Assembly (NCBI GenBank): GCA_964634885.1
Contig: CAZWLN010000002.1
Location: forward strand, 62,001-126,000
Direction of reading: 5' to 3'
Length of the DNA stretch: 64,000 nucleotides
Origin: DAINRZ01 sp964634885
GTDB lineage: Bacteria; Bacteroidota; Ignavibacteria; Kapaibacteriales; UBA2268
This document shows positions 56,510 through 64,000 of this stretch, piece after piece. Made by a program: the position numbers and the translations under genes. Below the pieces are notes generated by a model, which did no database searches, was not told the origin of the DNA, and was given only the letters and a program-made list of their open reading frames with translations. How positions within the stretch are numbered: the stretch's first letter is position 1; each line of letters opens with the position of its first letter.

Positions 56510-57863
56510 TGAAGAAGCTGTGGGCAGCTTTCAGGGCAGGCAATCCGTTGTCCCTGTCGAGTATTACCAGCATTGAAGTGTCGGAGATGCCGTAGATTAT
56601 CGATAATGGGTTAAATTGGGCAAGTACGGCTGCCATCCCCTGCATTCGCCCGGATGGCTCCGTCCCTCCGGCCGCTATTCCCGAACCGCACAGGCAAAGA
56701 AGCGAGACTTCCTGTTTCTTAATCCTGTACTTTTCGTAAAGGCCGCTGACTGCGTCGGCAGTGGCAGCGTTCTTTTCAAGGACGACGACGCAGTTGTTTT
56801 CGGAAGTGGAGATCGTCAGCGCCTTGATGGATCGCTGTTTCAGGTAACCCAGTACCTCCGACAGAAAACCGACTGAGTTTTCATTCATTGGTATTTCAAA
56901 CTTGAAACTGAGGCAGTTTTCTTTAAGTACCAATGACCTGACTTTGTCCCTGTTGTTGTCCATGGAGTCGAGTATCAGTGTACCATGCCTGTCGGGCTCT
57001 GCAGTATTGAGTACCCTTACAGGTATCTTCCGGTTGACTGCAGGCTTGATTGTATCCGGATGGAGCACCTTGGCGCCGTAGAAAGACAATTCCCTGACTT
57101 CGGCGAAACTGATCTCCGGTATCGGCGCTGCGTCCGGAACCAACCGCGGGTCGGTTGTGAGTATTCCGTTGACGTCGGTCCAGATCCAAATCTCCCGTGC
57201 TCCGAGAGCTGCCCCGAACAGCGCTGCCGAGTAGTCCGAGCCGCCCCTTCCCAGTGTCGTCGTACTGCCGTCGGGAGCGGAGCCGATGAAACCCTGGGTG
57301 ATCACCGTTTTCCCCGATTCCAGTTCCGGACTGATGAGAGCCGCCGCTTTACGGGTGGTGTTTTCCATATCGACATTCGAACATGTGTACGCCGGGTCTG
57401 TCATCATTACATTCCTGGCGTCGGCAAAGGCCGCGTCTAAGCCACGATCTCTTGCAGCGCAGTAAAATATCGAAGTTGAAAGAAGTTCACCGAAGGCAGT
57501 ACAGGAATCGATTGACTTCGGGGTACACTCCTTCAGCAGGGAAACCCCCCGGACAAGTGTACGTGCCTGTTCCAGCAGTACGTCGATCATCGCTTCGGCC
57601 TGCTTCCTGAACTCCTCTTTGCCGATCAGTTCTCCAATCAGCTTCTTGTGCCTTGCCTCGAGCAGTCCGATCCCTGCGAGTCCGGCGTCAGGACTGCCGG
57701 AGCCGGCGGACAGAATGATCTCATGTAACTTGTCGGTGACACCGGAGCAGGCAGACAGTACCACAAGAAGTTGTTTATCCTGGTGATTTTTAACTATTTC
57801 CAGTACCTGGTTCATTGAAGTGGCATCCTGAACGGAAGTGCCGCCGAATTTCATAACAATCAT
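56496..57863 (-). CDS. lysC: Aspartate kinase
   Basis: 455 residues. It phosphorylates aspartate to begin the pathway to lysine, threonine, methionine and diaminopimelate. The kinase signature KFGGTSV is at 5-11; further family phrases are SACSGVTDKLHEI, a TTLGRGGSDYSA nucleotide loop near 200-210, and VNGILTTDPRLVPDA. The C-terminal 150 residues form two ACT domains (FEIPMNENSVGFLSEVLGYL and a second copy), implying feedback control by an end product. This is a monofunctional enzyme of the long (ThrA/LysC-like) type without a homoserine dehydrogenase part. The start could also be the ATG three codons in. It follows the unknown gene at 57870 by six bases, so the two form an operon. Confidence 0.93.
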   Translation of the reverse strand: MIVMKFGGTSVQDATSMNQVLEIVKNHQDKQLLVVLSACSGVTDKLHEIILSAGSGSPDAGLAGIGLLEARHKKLIGELIGKEEFRKQAEAMIDVLLEQARTLVRGVSLLKECTPKSIDSCTAFGELLSTSIFYCAARDRGLDAAFADARNVMMTDPAYTCSNVDMENTTRKAAALISPELESGKTVITQGFIGSAPDGSTTTLGRGGSDYSAALFGAALGAREIWIWTDVNGILTTDPRLVPDAAPIPEISFAEVRELSFYGAKVLHPDTIKPAVNRKIPVRVLNTAEPDRHGTLILDSMDNNRDKVRSLVLKENCLSFKFEIPMNENSVGFLSEVLGYLKQRSIKALTISTSENNCVVVLEKNAATADAVSGLYEKYRIKKQEVSLLCLCGSGIAAGGTEPSGRMQGMAAVLAQFNPLSIIYGISDTSMLVILDRDNGLPALKAAHSFFITGS

Positions 57864-57869
57864 AAGGCG

Positions 57870-58448
57870 CTATATTTCTACAAAGTTTGCTAAATGCTCA
57901 GCGTTGGTCAGGTGTATCAATATATTGTCATCAACCAGTTCCCTGACGGCTTTCTTGGCAGTTTCCACCGACAGGCCGAACCTGTAGGCAAAATGCCAGA
58001 TATCTATGGGTGCAAGGGATATTTCGAGGGCTAATGTCTGCGCTACCGTGAGTTTCTGTTTGTCGAGGAACCTTTCCCTTATCGAATCGAGGAAGACACG
58101 CGCTTCCTTGTCGGCGATGTGTGCATCCGTGAAATAGTAATTGTCGTTTTCCATCAGGTCGCATATTGGGAAGCCCCTGCTCGTGTCGGAAAGCAACGGA
58201 AGAAAGGAGATGGAAACGACATAGGGTTCTTCGTCGGAACTGTCCCAGAGGTCAACCCAGACTCTCGGGTCGTTTTCCCTGAGCCATTCAAAAAATACCT
58301 GCTCCCTTTGGGGGAGTTTCATTAGTGTATTGCCTGCAAAGCTGCCGACGAGCGCTTTTGCCGTGTCAACGTCAATTGTACTGAAAACTTCTTCGGGGAA
58401 AACAATATATCTTTCTTTTGCCGTCTGTTCCCTGCACCACTCTGTCAT
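57870..58448 (-). CDS. Unknown protein with winged-helix-like C-terminus, upstream of lysC
   Basis: 192 residues from the ATG at 58448; a TTG five codons earlier is possible, and neither has a clear ribosome-binding site. I do not recognise the family. The N-terminal two thirds is acidic with an EEPYVVSISFLPLLSD strand pair. The last 65 residues are helical and read like a winged helix (LSVETAKKAVRELVDDNILIHLTN), which could bind nucleic acid or mediate contacts. It ends six bases before lysC and is surely co-transcribed with it. A regulatory link to amino-acid synthesis is only a guess from that position. Confidence 0.7.
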   Translation of the reverse strand: MTEWCREQTAKERYIVFPEEVFSTIDVDTAKALVGSFAGNTLMKLPQREQVFFEWLRENDPRVWVDLWDSSDEEPYVVSISFLPLLSDTSRGFPICDLMENDNYYFTDAHIADKEARVFLDSIRERFLDKQKLTVAQTLALEISLAPIDIWHFAYRFGLSVETAKKAVRELVDDNILIHLTNAEHLANFVEI

Positions 58449-58621
58449 TTCCTGTATATTCAATTATTACCGCCCAGTTTGTTAAACCATTTTTATTTTA
58501 TTCTAATTTAAGCATTTACCTCAATTATTTCAATTAATAAATGCAATTTTATGTAAAGACGAAGTTAGCGCTGTGTTAGGTTACAGCACATTGGAAAATG
58601 TCTTATATCGCCGGCTGAAGG

Positions 58622-59041
58622 CTATTCTCCGGTAACCTGCACAATTATTCTGCGTCTCCGGGCGCTGTTGTCGAAGTCGATGAAGACGATCTGCTGCCAT
58701 GTACCTAATGCCGGCCTCCCGTCGATTACGGGAAAAACGAAGCCGGTCTTTGTGATGGCAGAGCGGATGTGAGAGAAGCCGTTGCCGTCTCCCCACTTCA
58801 TGTTGTGCGAATAGTCCAGGCTCGAAGGCGCAATAGATTCGAAGAAGCGTTTCAGGTCGGCGACACAGCCGGACTCATATTCGATGGTAGTAATCCCTGA
58901 GGTTGAACCAGGAGAGAAAACAAGCACACTACCGTTGGTAATACTGCACTTGTTTATCTGTTCGAAGACTTTGCCGCTAATGTTGACGATGTCGGTGAAT
59001 CCTCGTGTCTCTATCTCAAAATCGTAATTATATATTTTCAT
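58622..59041 (-). CDS. yjbQ: YjbQ family protein (UPF0047)
   Basis: 139 residues from the ATG at 59041, which has GAGG five to six bases upstream; an ATG 39 bases earlier is less likely. Family hallmarks are all present: GSVLVFSPGSTSGITTIE, then HNMKWGDGNGFSHIRSAI, then LGTWQQIVFIDFDNSARRRR and a C-terminal VQVTGE. The first and second carry the conserved histidine and acidic residues of the putative active site. YjbQ proteins have a weak thiamine-phosphate synthase activity and an unclear main role. Length is normal (about 135-140). It is separated from the lysC operon by about 170 bases and is probably monocistronic. Confidence 0.9.
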   Translation of the reverse strand: MKIYNYDFEIETRGFTDIVNISGKVFEQINKCSITNGSVLVFSPGSTSGITTIEYESGCVADLKRFFESIAPSSLDYSHNMKWGDGNGFSHIRSAITKTGFVFPVIDGRPALGTWQQIVFIDFDNSARRRRIIVQVTGE

Positions 59042-59764
59042 AACCACCTCAAATAATTGGCACTTTCTTTGATAAATCATTTTTCAAATATAAGGAAATT
59101 TATGTAATTGGAATAGAATGAATAATTTACTGCTATGGTACTACAGGATTTTTGAAATGCTGGTTTTCTACCCGCTGCTCCTGGGGCCTGATTGTGGAGT
59201 TGCTGCCACTGTGCCTGACGGCAGAGACTTTAGCAGGCCATACCTTGCTGCTGTATTTAATGATAGTGCTCTAAGTGTGAACTATAACTACAGAGACGAA
59301 GTAAGTACAGGTATTAATTCCTCTAATGACCTGACAATAGAGGTGCAAACGATGTCCGTTGTACCGGGAACCCCTCTGACAGGCGAATCTGTTGTCCGGG
59401 CAATCGATCTGTGGCTGATAGGGCGAATTGGTACTGTCGGAAAGCCGGTTTCATTGGCCGGCAGAAATTTCCTGCCGGGAATACATGACCCACCCGGGAG
59501 CCGGAGTACATCGAAGATTTACCAGGTTCCATCCTCAATTCAGCAATATTAACTCCACATTCAGAACTGGCTACGCCGGTCTCGCTGTGTTCGGCTCAGC
59601 ATTCATAATTTATCATTCATAATTCATAATTTATCATTAATCATTTATTATTTATAATTCAGCATTTGCTCCGCCGGTCTCTCCACATTCGTCATTGGCT
59701 ACGCCGGTCTCGCTGCGCTCGGCTCGTAATTCGTAATTATGAAACTCCTGACACCACACTCCAA
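59042..59764. other. Gene-free stretch with AT-rich word repeats
   Basis: 723 bases without a supportable gene. A plus-strand frame at 59118-59552 (144 codons) lacks a good ribosome-binding site and family likeness. From 59560 to 59740 the DNA consists of repeated words: two copies of GGCTACGCCGGTCTCGCTG (about 59567 and 59697), a partial CCGCCGGTCTC copy between them, and many ATTCATAATTTATCATT-like units. This looks like a decayed repeat array. Confidence 0.6.
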
Positions 59765-61462
59765 TTATTTAACCACACAAATCCTGTCGGTTACGCTCAG
59801 CGAAGGCGTTCTCAGGACAATGTAATACATGCCAGAAGGCACACTGCTCAGGTCGATGACGAGATTGTGTTTTCCGGGAGTAGGACTGTTGTCGCGGAAA
59901 ACAGTGGTAGTGTTGCCCAGTGCGTCGCAGAGAAGAACCTCCGCATAGCCTTTTTCTATTGTCGTGAACTCAATTTCCGCATCGTCGGAAGACGGGTTCC
60001 CGGACGTTTGTTTCAGGTAAAGTACGCCCGTATCTTTGTACAGACGGGGTACGGGATCGGTACACAGGCCGGTAACTACGACCTGACCGTTCACGGCAGA
60101 AGTAATGACATCCTTGCAATTGAAAATGAAGTCTTCAATGTTCATCGCAATTGTGTCCGCCGAGCCAAGGATGACGGTAAAACGGAGCGTCAGCAGTGTG
60201 TCGCTCAAATCGCGGGTATTGATGTCAATGATTGTATTCTCGCCGTCAGTGGTATAAGGTATATTGTCTTTCAGGACTAGAACCGAGTTGTTAAACTTCA
60301 GGCGGTAAGAATAGTTCAAGGCGGGACAGTCGCCGGTTTTGAAATTCGAAGAAATTCTTACATTAACGGCTACTTCATCGCCGATTGCTGCAGTAACAGA
60401 ATCGACGGTAACAGAAAAAGCAGAGTCGAGCATCGACACAAACCTGTCTATTACAACTGAACATTTCTCCTGGTTTGTTACTGTCAGGGAGTAGGTGTCC
60501 GTATGATAGACATTAATGCTCCTGGTTGTCTCCCCGGTTGACCACTTGTAAGTGAAGTTACCCTCAGGGCCGCTTAGTGTCGCGCTGTCGCAGGGACAAA
60601 TGGTACCGTTTGTACTGCAGGTGATTTCTTTAGGGATTTCGGGAGCGACACTCACCTCCACGGTGTCATAGGTGTTGCAATGATATGTCGAATCGAATAC
60701 AGTCAGGTAATAGCGGGTACTTGTTTTGCCTGTAAAAACAGGGTTTGGTACATCAGTGGCAGAGAGGCCCTCTGCCGGAGACCATTGCCAAAGGAGTCCC
60801 TGGTAAGCCGGCGGATTGTCCATGCCTAATTTAGCCTGGTCCCCGTAGCATAGCGTTTTGTCGCTGCCGGCAACCTGGCCTTCGATTTTTCTGCAGCTGA
60901 TCATCATTGATATGTCATCGAGGGCAAAATCATTGCCGTTAAAATCGGTAATGGTGTTGCGCAGAGTAATGGTAGCCTCGCCCGAAGCGTCTGAGGTCCA
61001 GGAATAGGCGTAGTTCTTCCACTCACACGGCTGGGTTGGCGCCGAAGCAGATTCTTTGTTGATTAGTGTCCCGTTGATGAAGACCAGTATTTGTGCAGGA
61101 TTGTCCTTGAAGAGGCTGGTAATCCAGAATGAGAAAATGTACTCACTGTTTGGGATAAGCCCGGTGACTTTTTGCTCCCACACTTTCGAATAGAGAGAAT
61201 CGCCGTTGAACACGGCCATCATTCCCTTGCCGGTAGTGTGGTCGCCACAGGCAGGAAAAAATGTATAGAGAAGATGGGGATTGTCGGTAATCGCAAAGTA
61301 TCCTTCTCTGCTCAGGTAAACAGTTGCCGGCTGGTATTCGGTAAAAAAACATGTGTCTCCGTCGCTGAAATCACCGTTACAGATCATTTCTGTCTGCGAA
61401 CGGCACAATGCAGGCAAAAGGAAGAAGCATATTATCAGGGCACGGGTTCTCATATCTTGCAT
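59765..61462 (-). CDS. T9SS-exported multidomain surface protein
   Basis: 565 residues from the ATG at 61462; an ATG three codons later is an alternative and neither has a strong ribosome-binding site. The signal helix is TRALIICFFLLPALCRS. Residues about 22-185 resemble a carbohydrate-binding-like jelly roll (MICNGDFSDGDTCFF, NSEYIFSFWITSLF, DFALDDISMMI). Next come Ig/PKD-like units (LWQWSPAEGLSATDVPNPVF; FTYKWSTGETTRSINVY) and a cohesin-like beta domain (about 340-460). The last 80 residues are a T9SS sorting domain (GYAEVLLCDALGNTTTVF to DRICVVK). It is likely attached to or released from the cell surface. No catalytic motif is seen. It stands alone. Confidence 0.85.
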   Translation of the reverse strand: MQDMRTRALIICFFLLPALCRSQTEMICNGDFSDGDTCFFTEYQPATVYLSREGYFAITDNPHLLYTFFPACGDHTTGKGMMAVFNGDSLYSKVWEQKVTGLIPNSEYIFSFWITSLFKDNPAQILVFINGTLINKESASAPTQPCEWKNYAYSWTSDASGEATITLRNTITDFNGNDFALDDISMMISCRKIEGQVAGSDKTLCYGDQAKLGMDNPPAYQGLLWQWSPAEGLSATDVPNPVFTGKTSTRYYLTVFDSTYHCNTYDTVEVSVAPEIPKEITCSTNGTICPCDSATLSGPEGNFTYKWSTGETTRSINVYHTDTYSLTVTNQEKCSVVIDRFVSMLDSAFSVTVDSVTAAIGDEVAVNVRISSNFKTGDCPALNYSYRLKFNNSVLVLKDNIPYTTDGENTIIDINTRDLSDTLLTLRFTVILGSADTIAMNIEDFIFNCKDVITSAVNGQVVVTGLCTDPVPRLYKDTGVLYLKQTSGNPSSDDAEIEFTTIEKGYAEVLLCDALGNTTTVFRDNSPTPGKHNLVIDLSSVPSGMYYIVLRTPSLSVTDRICVVK

Positions 61463-61660
61463 CACATTTTCATTAGTTAGATACACTTTAATTAATATAT
61501 TAAGTTAAGAAAAAATTCTAATAGAATGATAATAAAAATTTATGAATTAATTATTAAATTGCATCGTAAAACTTGAATAATTGAATAGATGTTACTTTCA
61601 TTAGTATATAAATTATTTTAATATTAAAGAAATTATTTGAATTAATAGAAGGATTGATGA

Positions 61661-62728
61661 ATGAGTATATTACTGAATCGGAAGACAAAGGTGATAGTAC
61701 AGGGAATGACCGGAACCGAAGGTACTTTCCACACTGCACAGATGATCGAATATGGAACGAATATTGTCGGCGGGGTAACGCCCGGCAAAGGCGGAACCGA
61801 ATACCAGGGTAGTGCTGCAGCCAGGTTTGACAGGCCTGTACCGATTTTCAACACTGTAAGGGAGGCTGTTGAGGAAGCAAAAGCAGAAGCCACTGTAATA
61901 TTCGTACCCCCACCCTTTGCTGCCGACGCAATTCTCGAGGCAATCGACGCCGGAATAAAACTCATTGTTACAATTACCGAGGGCATCCCGGTAAATGACA
62001 TGGTCAAAGTGTTCTCTGCACTGAAGAAGTCCGGTTCCAGGCTCATCGGGCCGAACTGCCCCGGCATCATCACTCCGGGTGAAGCGAAAGTCGGCATAAT
62101 GCCCGGTTTCATTCACAACCCCGGCAGGGTGGGCGTCATCTCACGCAGCGGTACCCTGACCTACGAAGCTGTTAAACAATTGACCGATGTCGGTTTGGGA
62201 CAGTCCACATGCATCGGCATCGGCGGCGACCCGATCATCGGGACACAGTTCATCGATGCTGTCAGGCTGTTCAACGAAGACGACGACACCGACGCCATCC
62301 TGATGATTGGCGAGATCGGCGGCAACGCGGAAGAAACAGCCGCTGCCTTCATTAAAGAAAAAGTGAAAAAACCGGTAGTCGGTTTCATTGCCGGAAGGAC
62401 TGCGCCTCCGGGAAGAAGGATGGGACACGCCGGAGCAATCATTTCAGGAGGAAAAGGTACAGCCGTCGAAAAGATTAAGGCGTTGAAAGATGCCGGCATC
62501 CATGTTGTCGATTCTCCTGCCGACATTGGCATTACGGTTAGAAAAGCTCTTGACGAAAAGGGCAGTGTTGTTAAAAAAGCTTCCGCCGCTAAGAAAACCG
62601 ACTCAAAAACAGCGCCGGCCAAGGCTGCCCCGAAAAAAGCAGCTAAAAGCCCACTGCCGAAAGCTTCTGTGAAAAAGTCGGCGGCAGGAAAGAAATCTGC
62701 TGCCGGTACTTCAAAAAAAAGTAAATAG
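61661..62728 (+). CDS. sucD: Succinyl-CoA ligase alpha subunit with a lysine-rich C-terminal tail
   Basis: 355 residues; the usual length is about 290. It forms the CoA-binding half of succinyl-CoA synthetase in the TCA cycle. Residues 1-300 are normal: GMTGTEGTFHTAQM at 15-28, VTPGKGG at 39-45, PNCPGIITPGEAKVGIMPG, and the phosphorylated histidine at 256 in GHAGAIISGGKGTA. Residues 301-355 are an added low-complexity tail of lysine, alanine, serine and proline with 17 lysines and one acidic residue, resembling histone H1-like tails. The start ATG at 61661 follows AGAAGG. The beta subunit gene is not adjacent. A hairpin and ndk follow. The tail is in frame with ordinary codons and ends near a run of eight A. 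Confidence 0.93.
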   Translation: MSILLNRKTKVIVQGMTGTEGTFHTAQMIEYGTNIVGGVTPGKGGTEYQGSAAARFDRPVPIFNTVREAVEEAKAEATVIFVPPPFAADAILEAIDAGIKLIVTITEGIPVNDMVKVFSALKKSGSRLIGPNCPGIITPGEAKVGIMPGFIHNPGRVGVISRSGTLTYEAVKQLTDVGLGQSTCIGIGGDPIIGTQFIDAVRLFNEDDDTDAILMIGEIGGNAEETAAAFIKEKVKKPVVGFIAGRTAPPGRRMGHAGAIISGGKGTAVEKIKALKDAGIHVVDSPADIGITVRKALDEKGSVVKKASAAKKTDSKTAPAKAAPKKAAKSPLPKASVKKSAAGKKSAAGTSKKSK

Positions 62729-62744
62729 AAGTACAATTGATATT

Positions 62745-62790
62745 ATTGCCGGGAATGGCTCCGGGATTGCCCCGGACTGCTCCCGGCAAT
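62745..62790. promoter_or_regulatory. Nested hairpin between sucD and ndk
   Basis: A perfect ten-base inverted repeat, ATTGCCGGGA (62745-62754) and TCCCGGCAAT (62781-62790), encloses a second hairpin TCCGG/CCGGA (62760-62764 and 62772-62776). No T-run follows, so it is not a standard terminator. It may be an mRNA-stability or processing element, or another member of the intergenic palindromes. It ends 33 bases before the ndk ATG. Confidence 0.6.
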
Positions 62791-62823
62791 AGAATATTAT
62801 ATATCTGTGAGGAAAAATTACTG

Positions 62824-63249
62824 ATGGAAAGAACATTAGCAATAATCAAACCCGACGCCGTGAAAAAGAACGCTGTCGGTGAAATAATTACGATGATCAC
62901 TACTGCCGGTTTCAGGATAATTGCCATGAAACTGACAAGGATATCTGTTCAGCAGGCCGGTAAATTTTACGAAGTACACAAAGAAAGGCCCTTCTACAAT
63001 GATCTGCTCCGGTATATGGCCGGCGGCCCCATCGTGCCGATTGTGCTGGAAAAAGACAACGCTGTCGAAGATTTCCGAAAGCTGATCGGCAACACAGACC
63101 CCCTGCTTGCCGACGAAGGGACAATACGTAAAATCTACGGCGAATCGAAATCCGTCAATGCGGTCCACGGCTCAGATTCACCCGATAACGGGCTCATCGA
63201 GGCCGGCTTCTTCTTCAGCGCTGCCGAAATCGCAGCAATCAACCTGTAA
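62824..63249 (+). CDS. ndk: Nucleoside diphosphate kinase
   Basis: 141 residues, the normal length. It moves the gamma phosphate from ATP to other nucleoside diphosphates. The N-terminus RTLAIIKPDAVKKN is diagnostic; the phosphorylated histidine is His115 in NAVHGSDSP. Other family phrases include FYEVHKERPFYNDLLRYM and GPIVPIVLEKDNAV. The ATG at 62824 is chosen because the conserved N-terminus begins there; an open frame extends 87 bases upstream without similarity and would run through the hairpin. GAGG lies about 11 bases upstream. It is followed by a Nudix gene 40 bases on. Confidence 0.95.
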   Translation: MERTLAIIKPDAVKKNAVGEIITMITTAGFRIIAMKLTRISVQQAGKFYEVHKERPFYNDLLRYMAGGPIVPIVLEKDNAVEDFRKLIGNTDPLLADEGTIRKIYGESKSVNAVHGSDSPDNGLIEAGFFFSAAEIAAINL

Positions 63250-63289
63250 TCCGTCGTTCATTTTTATCCAACAACTAACCGGAACGAAC

Positions 63290-63820
63290 ATGGAAAAGTT
63301 TGACACAATCAGTTCTGAACTTCGTTTTCAAAACCCATACTGGGAATATATGGTGGAAAAGTATGTGCTGCCCGACAAGAGCCAGGGCGATTACCACTAT
63401 GTAAACTCCCGGGGTTCCACAATGATAATCCCCCGCCATGTAAATAATACTTTCACTTTGATTCGTCAATATAGATATTTAAATAAGAAATACAGCCTGG
63501 AGTTCCCCGGTGGCGGCCTGAAGAAGGGACTGGCGCCTGAGGAAAATGCCAGGGAGGAGTTGAAAGAAGAGTCCGGACTTGTGGCAAGTACCCTGACACT
63601 CATTGGGGAGTTTAACCCGTACAACGGCGTTACCAATGAGATATGCCATACCTACCTTGCCAGCGGCCTGGTACAGACAGGGAATGCACCGGAACCTTCG
63701 GAGGAACTTGAAATTGTAAGACTAAGCTATGAACAAATTGTAGGATTAATAAAACAAGGTGAAATATGGGATGGAATGACTTTAGCCGCCTGGGCTTTAT
63801 ACGTTTACCAGGATTTATGA
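63290..63820 (+). CDS. Nudix hydrolase (ADP-ribose pyrophosphatase-like)
   Basis: 176 residues from the ATG at 63290. The layout fits ADP-ribose pyrophosphatase-type Nudix enzymes: VNSRGSTMIIPRHVNNTFTL then a QYRYLNKKYSLEFPGGG strand and the Nudix helix (GLKKGLAPEENAREELKEES). The three metal-binding glutamates of the REUxEExGU part are present. Two positions differ from the strict consensus: the first conserved Glu is Leu and the Arg before the glutamates is Glu. A C-terminal GxFNPYNGVTNE phrase helps define the substrate pocket. Substrate not certain; NDP-sugars or ADP-ribose are likely. Its stop overlaps the start of the next gene (ATGA), showing translational coupling. Confidence 0.85.
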   Translation: MEKFDTISSELRFQNPYWEYMVEKYVLPDKSQGDYHYVNSRGSTMIIPRHVNNTFTLIRQYRYLNKKYSLEFPGGGLKKGLAPEENAREELKEESGLVASTLTLIGEFNPYNGVTNEICHTYLASGLVQTGNAPEPSEELEIVRLSYEQIVGLIKQGEIWDGMTLAAWALYVYQDL

Positions 63821-64000
63821 AGAAAGCTGCTGTCGGCAGGCATAATAAATTGTTGCCGCTCACACTGGCGCTTACTTTTGCGTCTTTGCTCCTTACTTCG
63901 GCGGCCTTCATCCAGGGAGATACGGCTGACAGTTCCGAACACAGGCTCAAAGTGAAATTCCCTCTTAATATTCTGCATCACTATAAATTGACTGAAGTAA
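63817..64000 (+). CDS. N-terminal part of a secreted protein, cut by the window edge
   Basis: The ATG at 63817 overlaps the TGA of the Nudix gene. The frame is open to the right edge (61 codons). It begins MKKAAVGRHNKLLPLTLALTF and continues with a hydrophobic stretch to SLLLTSAAFI, a signal peptide or membrane anchor, then a hydrophilic region (DTADSSEHRLKVKFPLN). Too little is present to name a family. Coupling to the Nudix gene suggests co-expression. Confidence 0.65.
   Translation, partial: MKKAAVGRHNKLLPLTLALTFASLLLTSAAFIQGDTADSSEHRLKVKFPLNILHHYKLTEV

Noticed and set aside
59118..59552. 144-codon plus-strand frame in the gap before the T9SS gene
   Set aside because: Weak start, no family likeness, next to decayed repeat sequence. 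Kept only as a note in the gap entry.

Overview
The window comes from a member of the Bacteroidota/Ignavibacteriota/Kapabacteria side of the FCB group. Three things point there. At least seven very large secreted proteins end in a type IX secretion (T9SS) C-terminal sorting domain. A tRNA operon has an exact match to the Bacteroidota -33/-7 promoter (TTTG, 19 bases, TAnnTTTG). The intergenic spaces are AT-rich and hold many dispersed palindromes. No rRNA, CRISPR array, recognisable transposase or phage gene was seen. The window opens inside a secreted propeller protein and closes inside a secreted protein; both are partial.

Layout. 1-5.4 kb: partial propeller protein (minus), a tRNA-Val/tRNA-Leu pair, a bacterial GIDE-domain membrane protein, a GYD-domain protein and a DUF5714-like zinc protein. 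5.4-22.8 kb: three giant secreted proteins on the plus strand. Two are paralogues of about 2,050-2,115 residues with LamG-like, dockerin-like and cohesin-like modules and a T9SS tail; a 1,481-residue threonine/alanine-rich repeat adhesin lies between them. 22.8-32.8 kb: an ICMT-family membrane methyltransferase, a secreted propeller, an AT-rich island with a nuclease-methyltransferase fusion plus a DUF4145 protein (probable restriction-modification or defence unit), a CAP lipoprotein, a TPR protein and murQ. The intergenic DNA here is packed with palindromes. 32.85-52.3 kb: a tandem array of five minus-strand genes for T9SS-exported propeller plus FnIII proteins; four are 1,271-1,276 residues long and clearly mosaic with each other. 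52.4-64 kb: an unknown 167-residue protein, lnt, two paralogous lipoproteins, aspartokinase, an unknown protein, YjbQ, another T9SS cargo protein, then sucD (with an odd lysine-rich tail), ndk, a Nudix hydrolase and a partial secreted protein.

How it works together. Most coding capacity is cell-surface or secreted material: propellers, FnIII stacks, LamG-like and dockerin/cohesin-like modules. The T9SS machinery itself is not in this window. Housekeeping genes (lnt, lysC, sucD, ndk, murQ, tRNAs) sit between these accessory blocks. The best candidates for new biology are the HSDR_N-methyltransferase/DUF4145 island, the sucD basic tail, the recombining propeller array and the cohesin-like/dockerin-like surface proteins.
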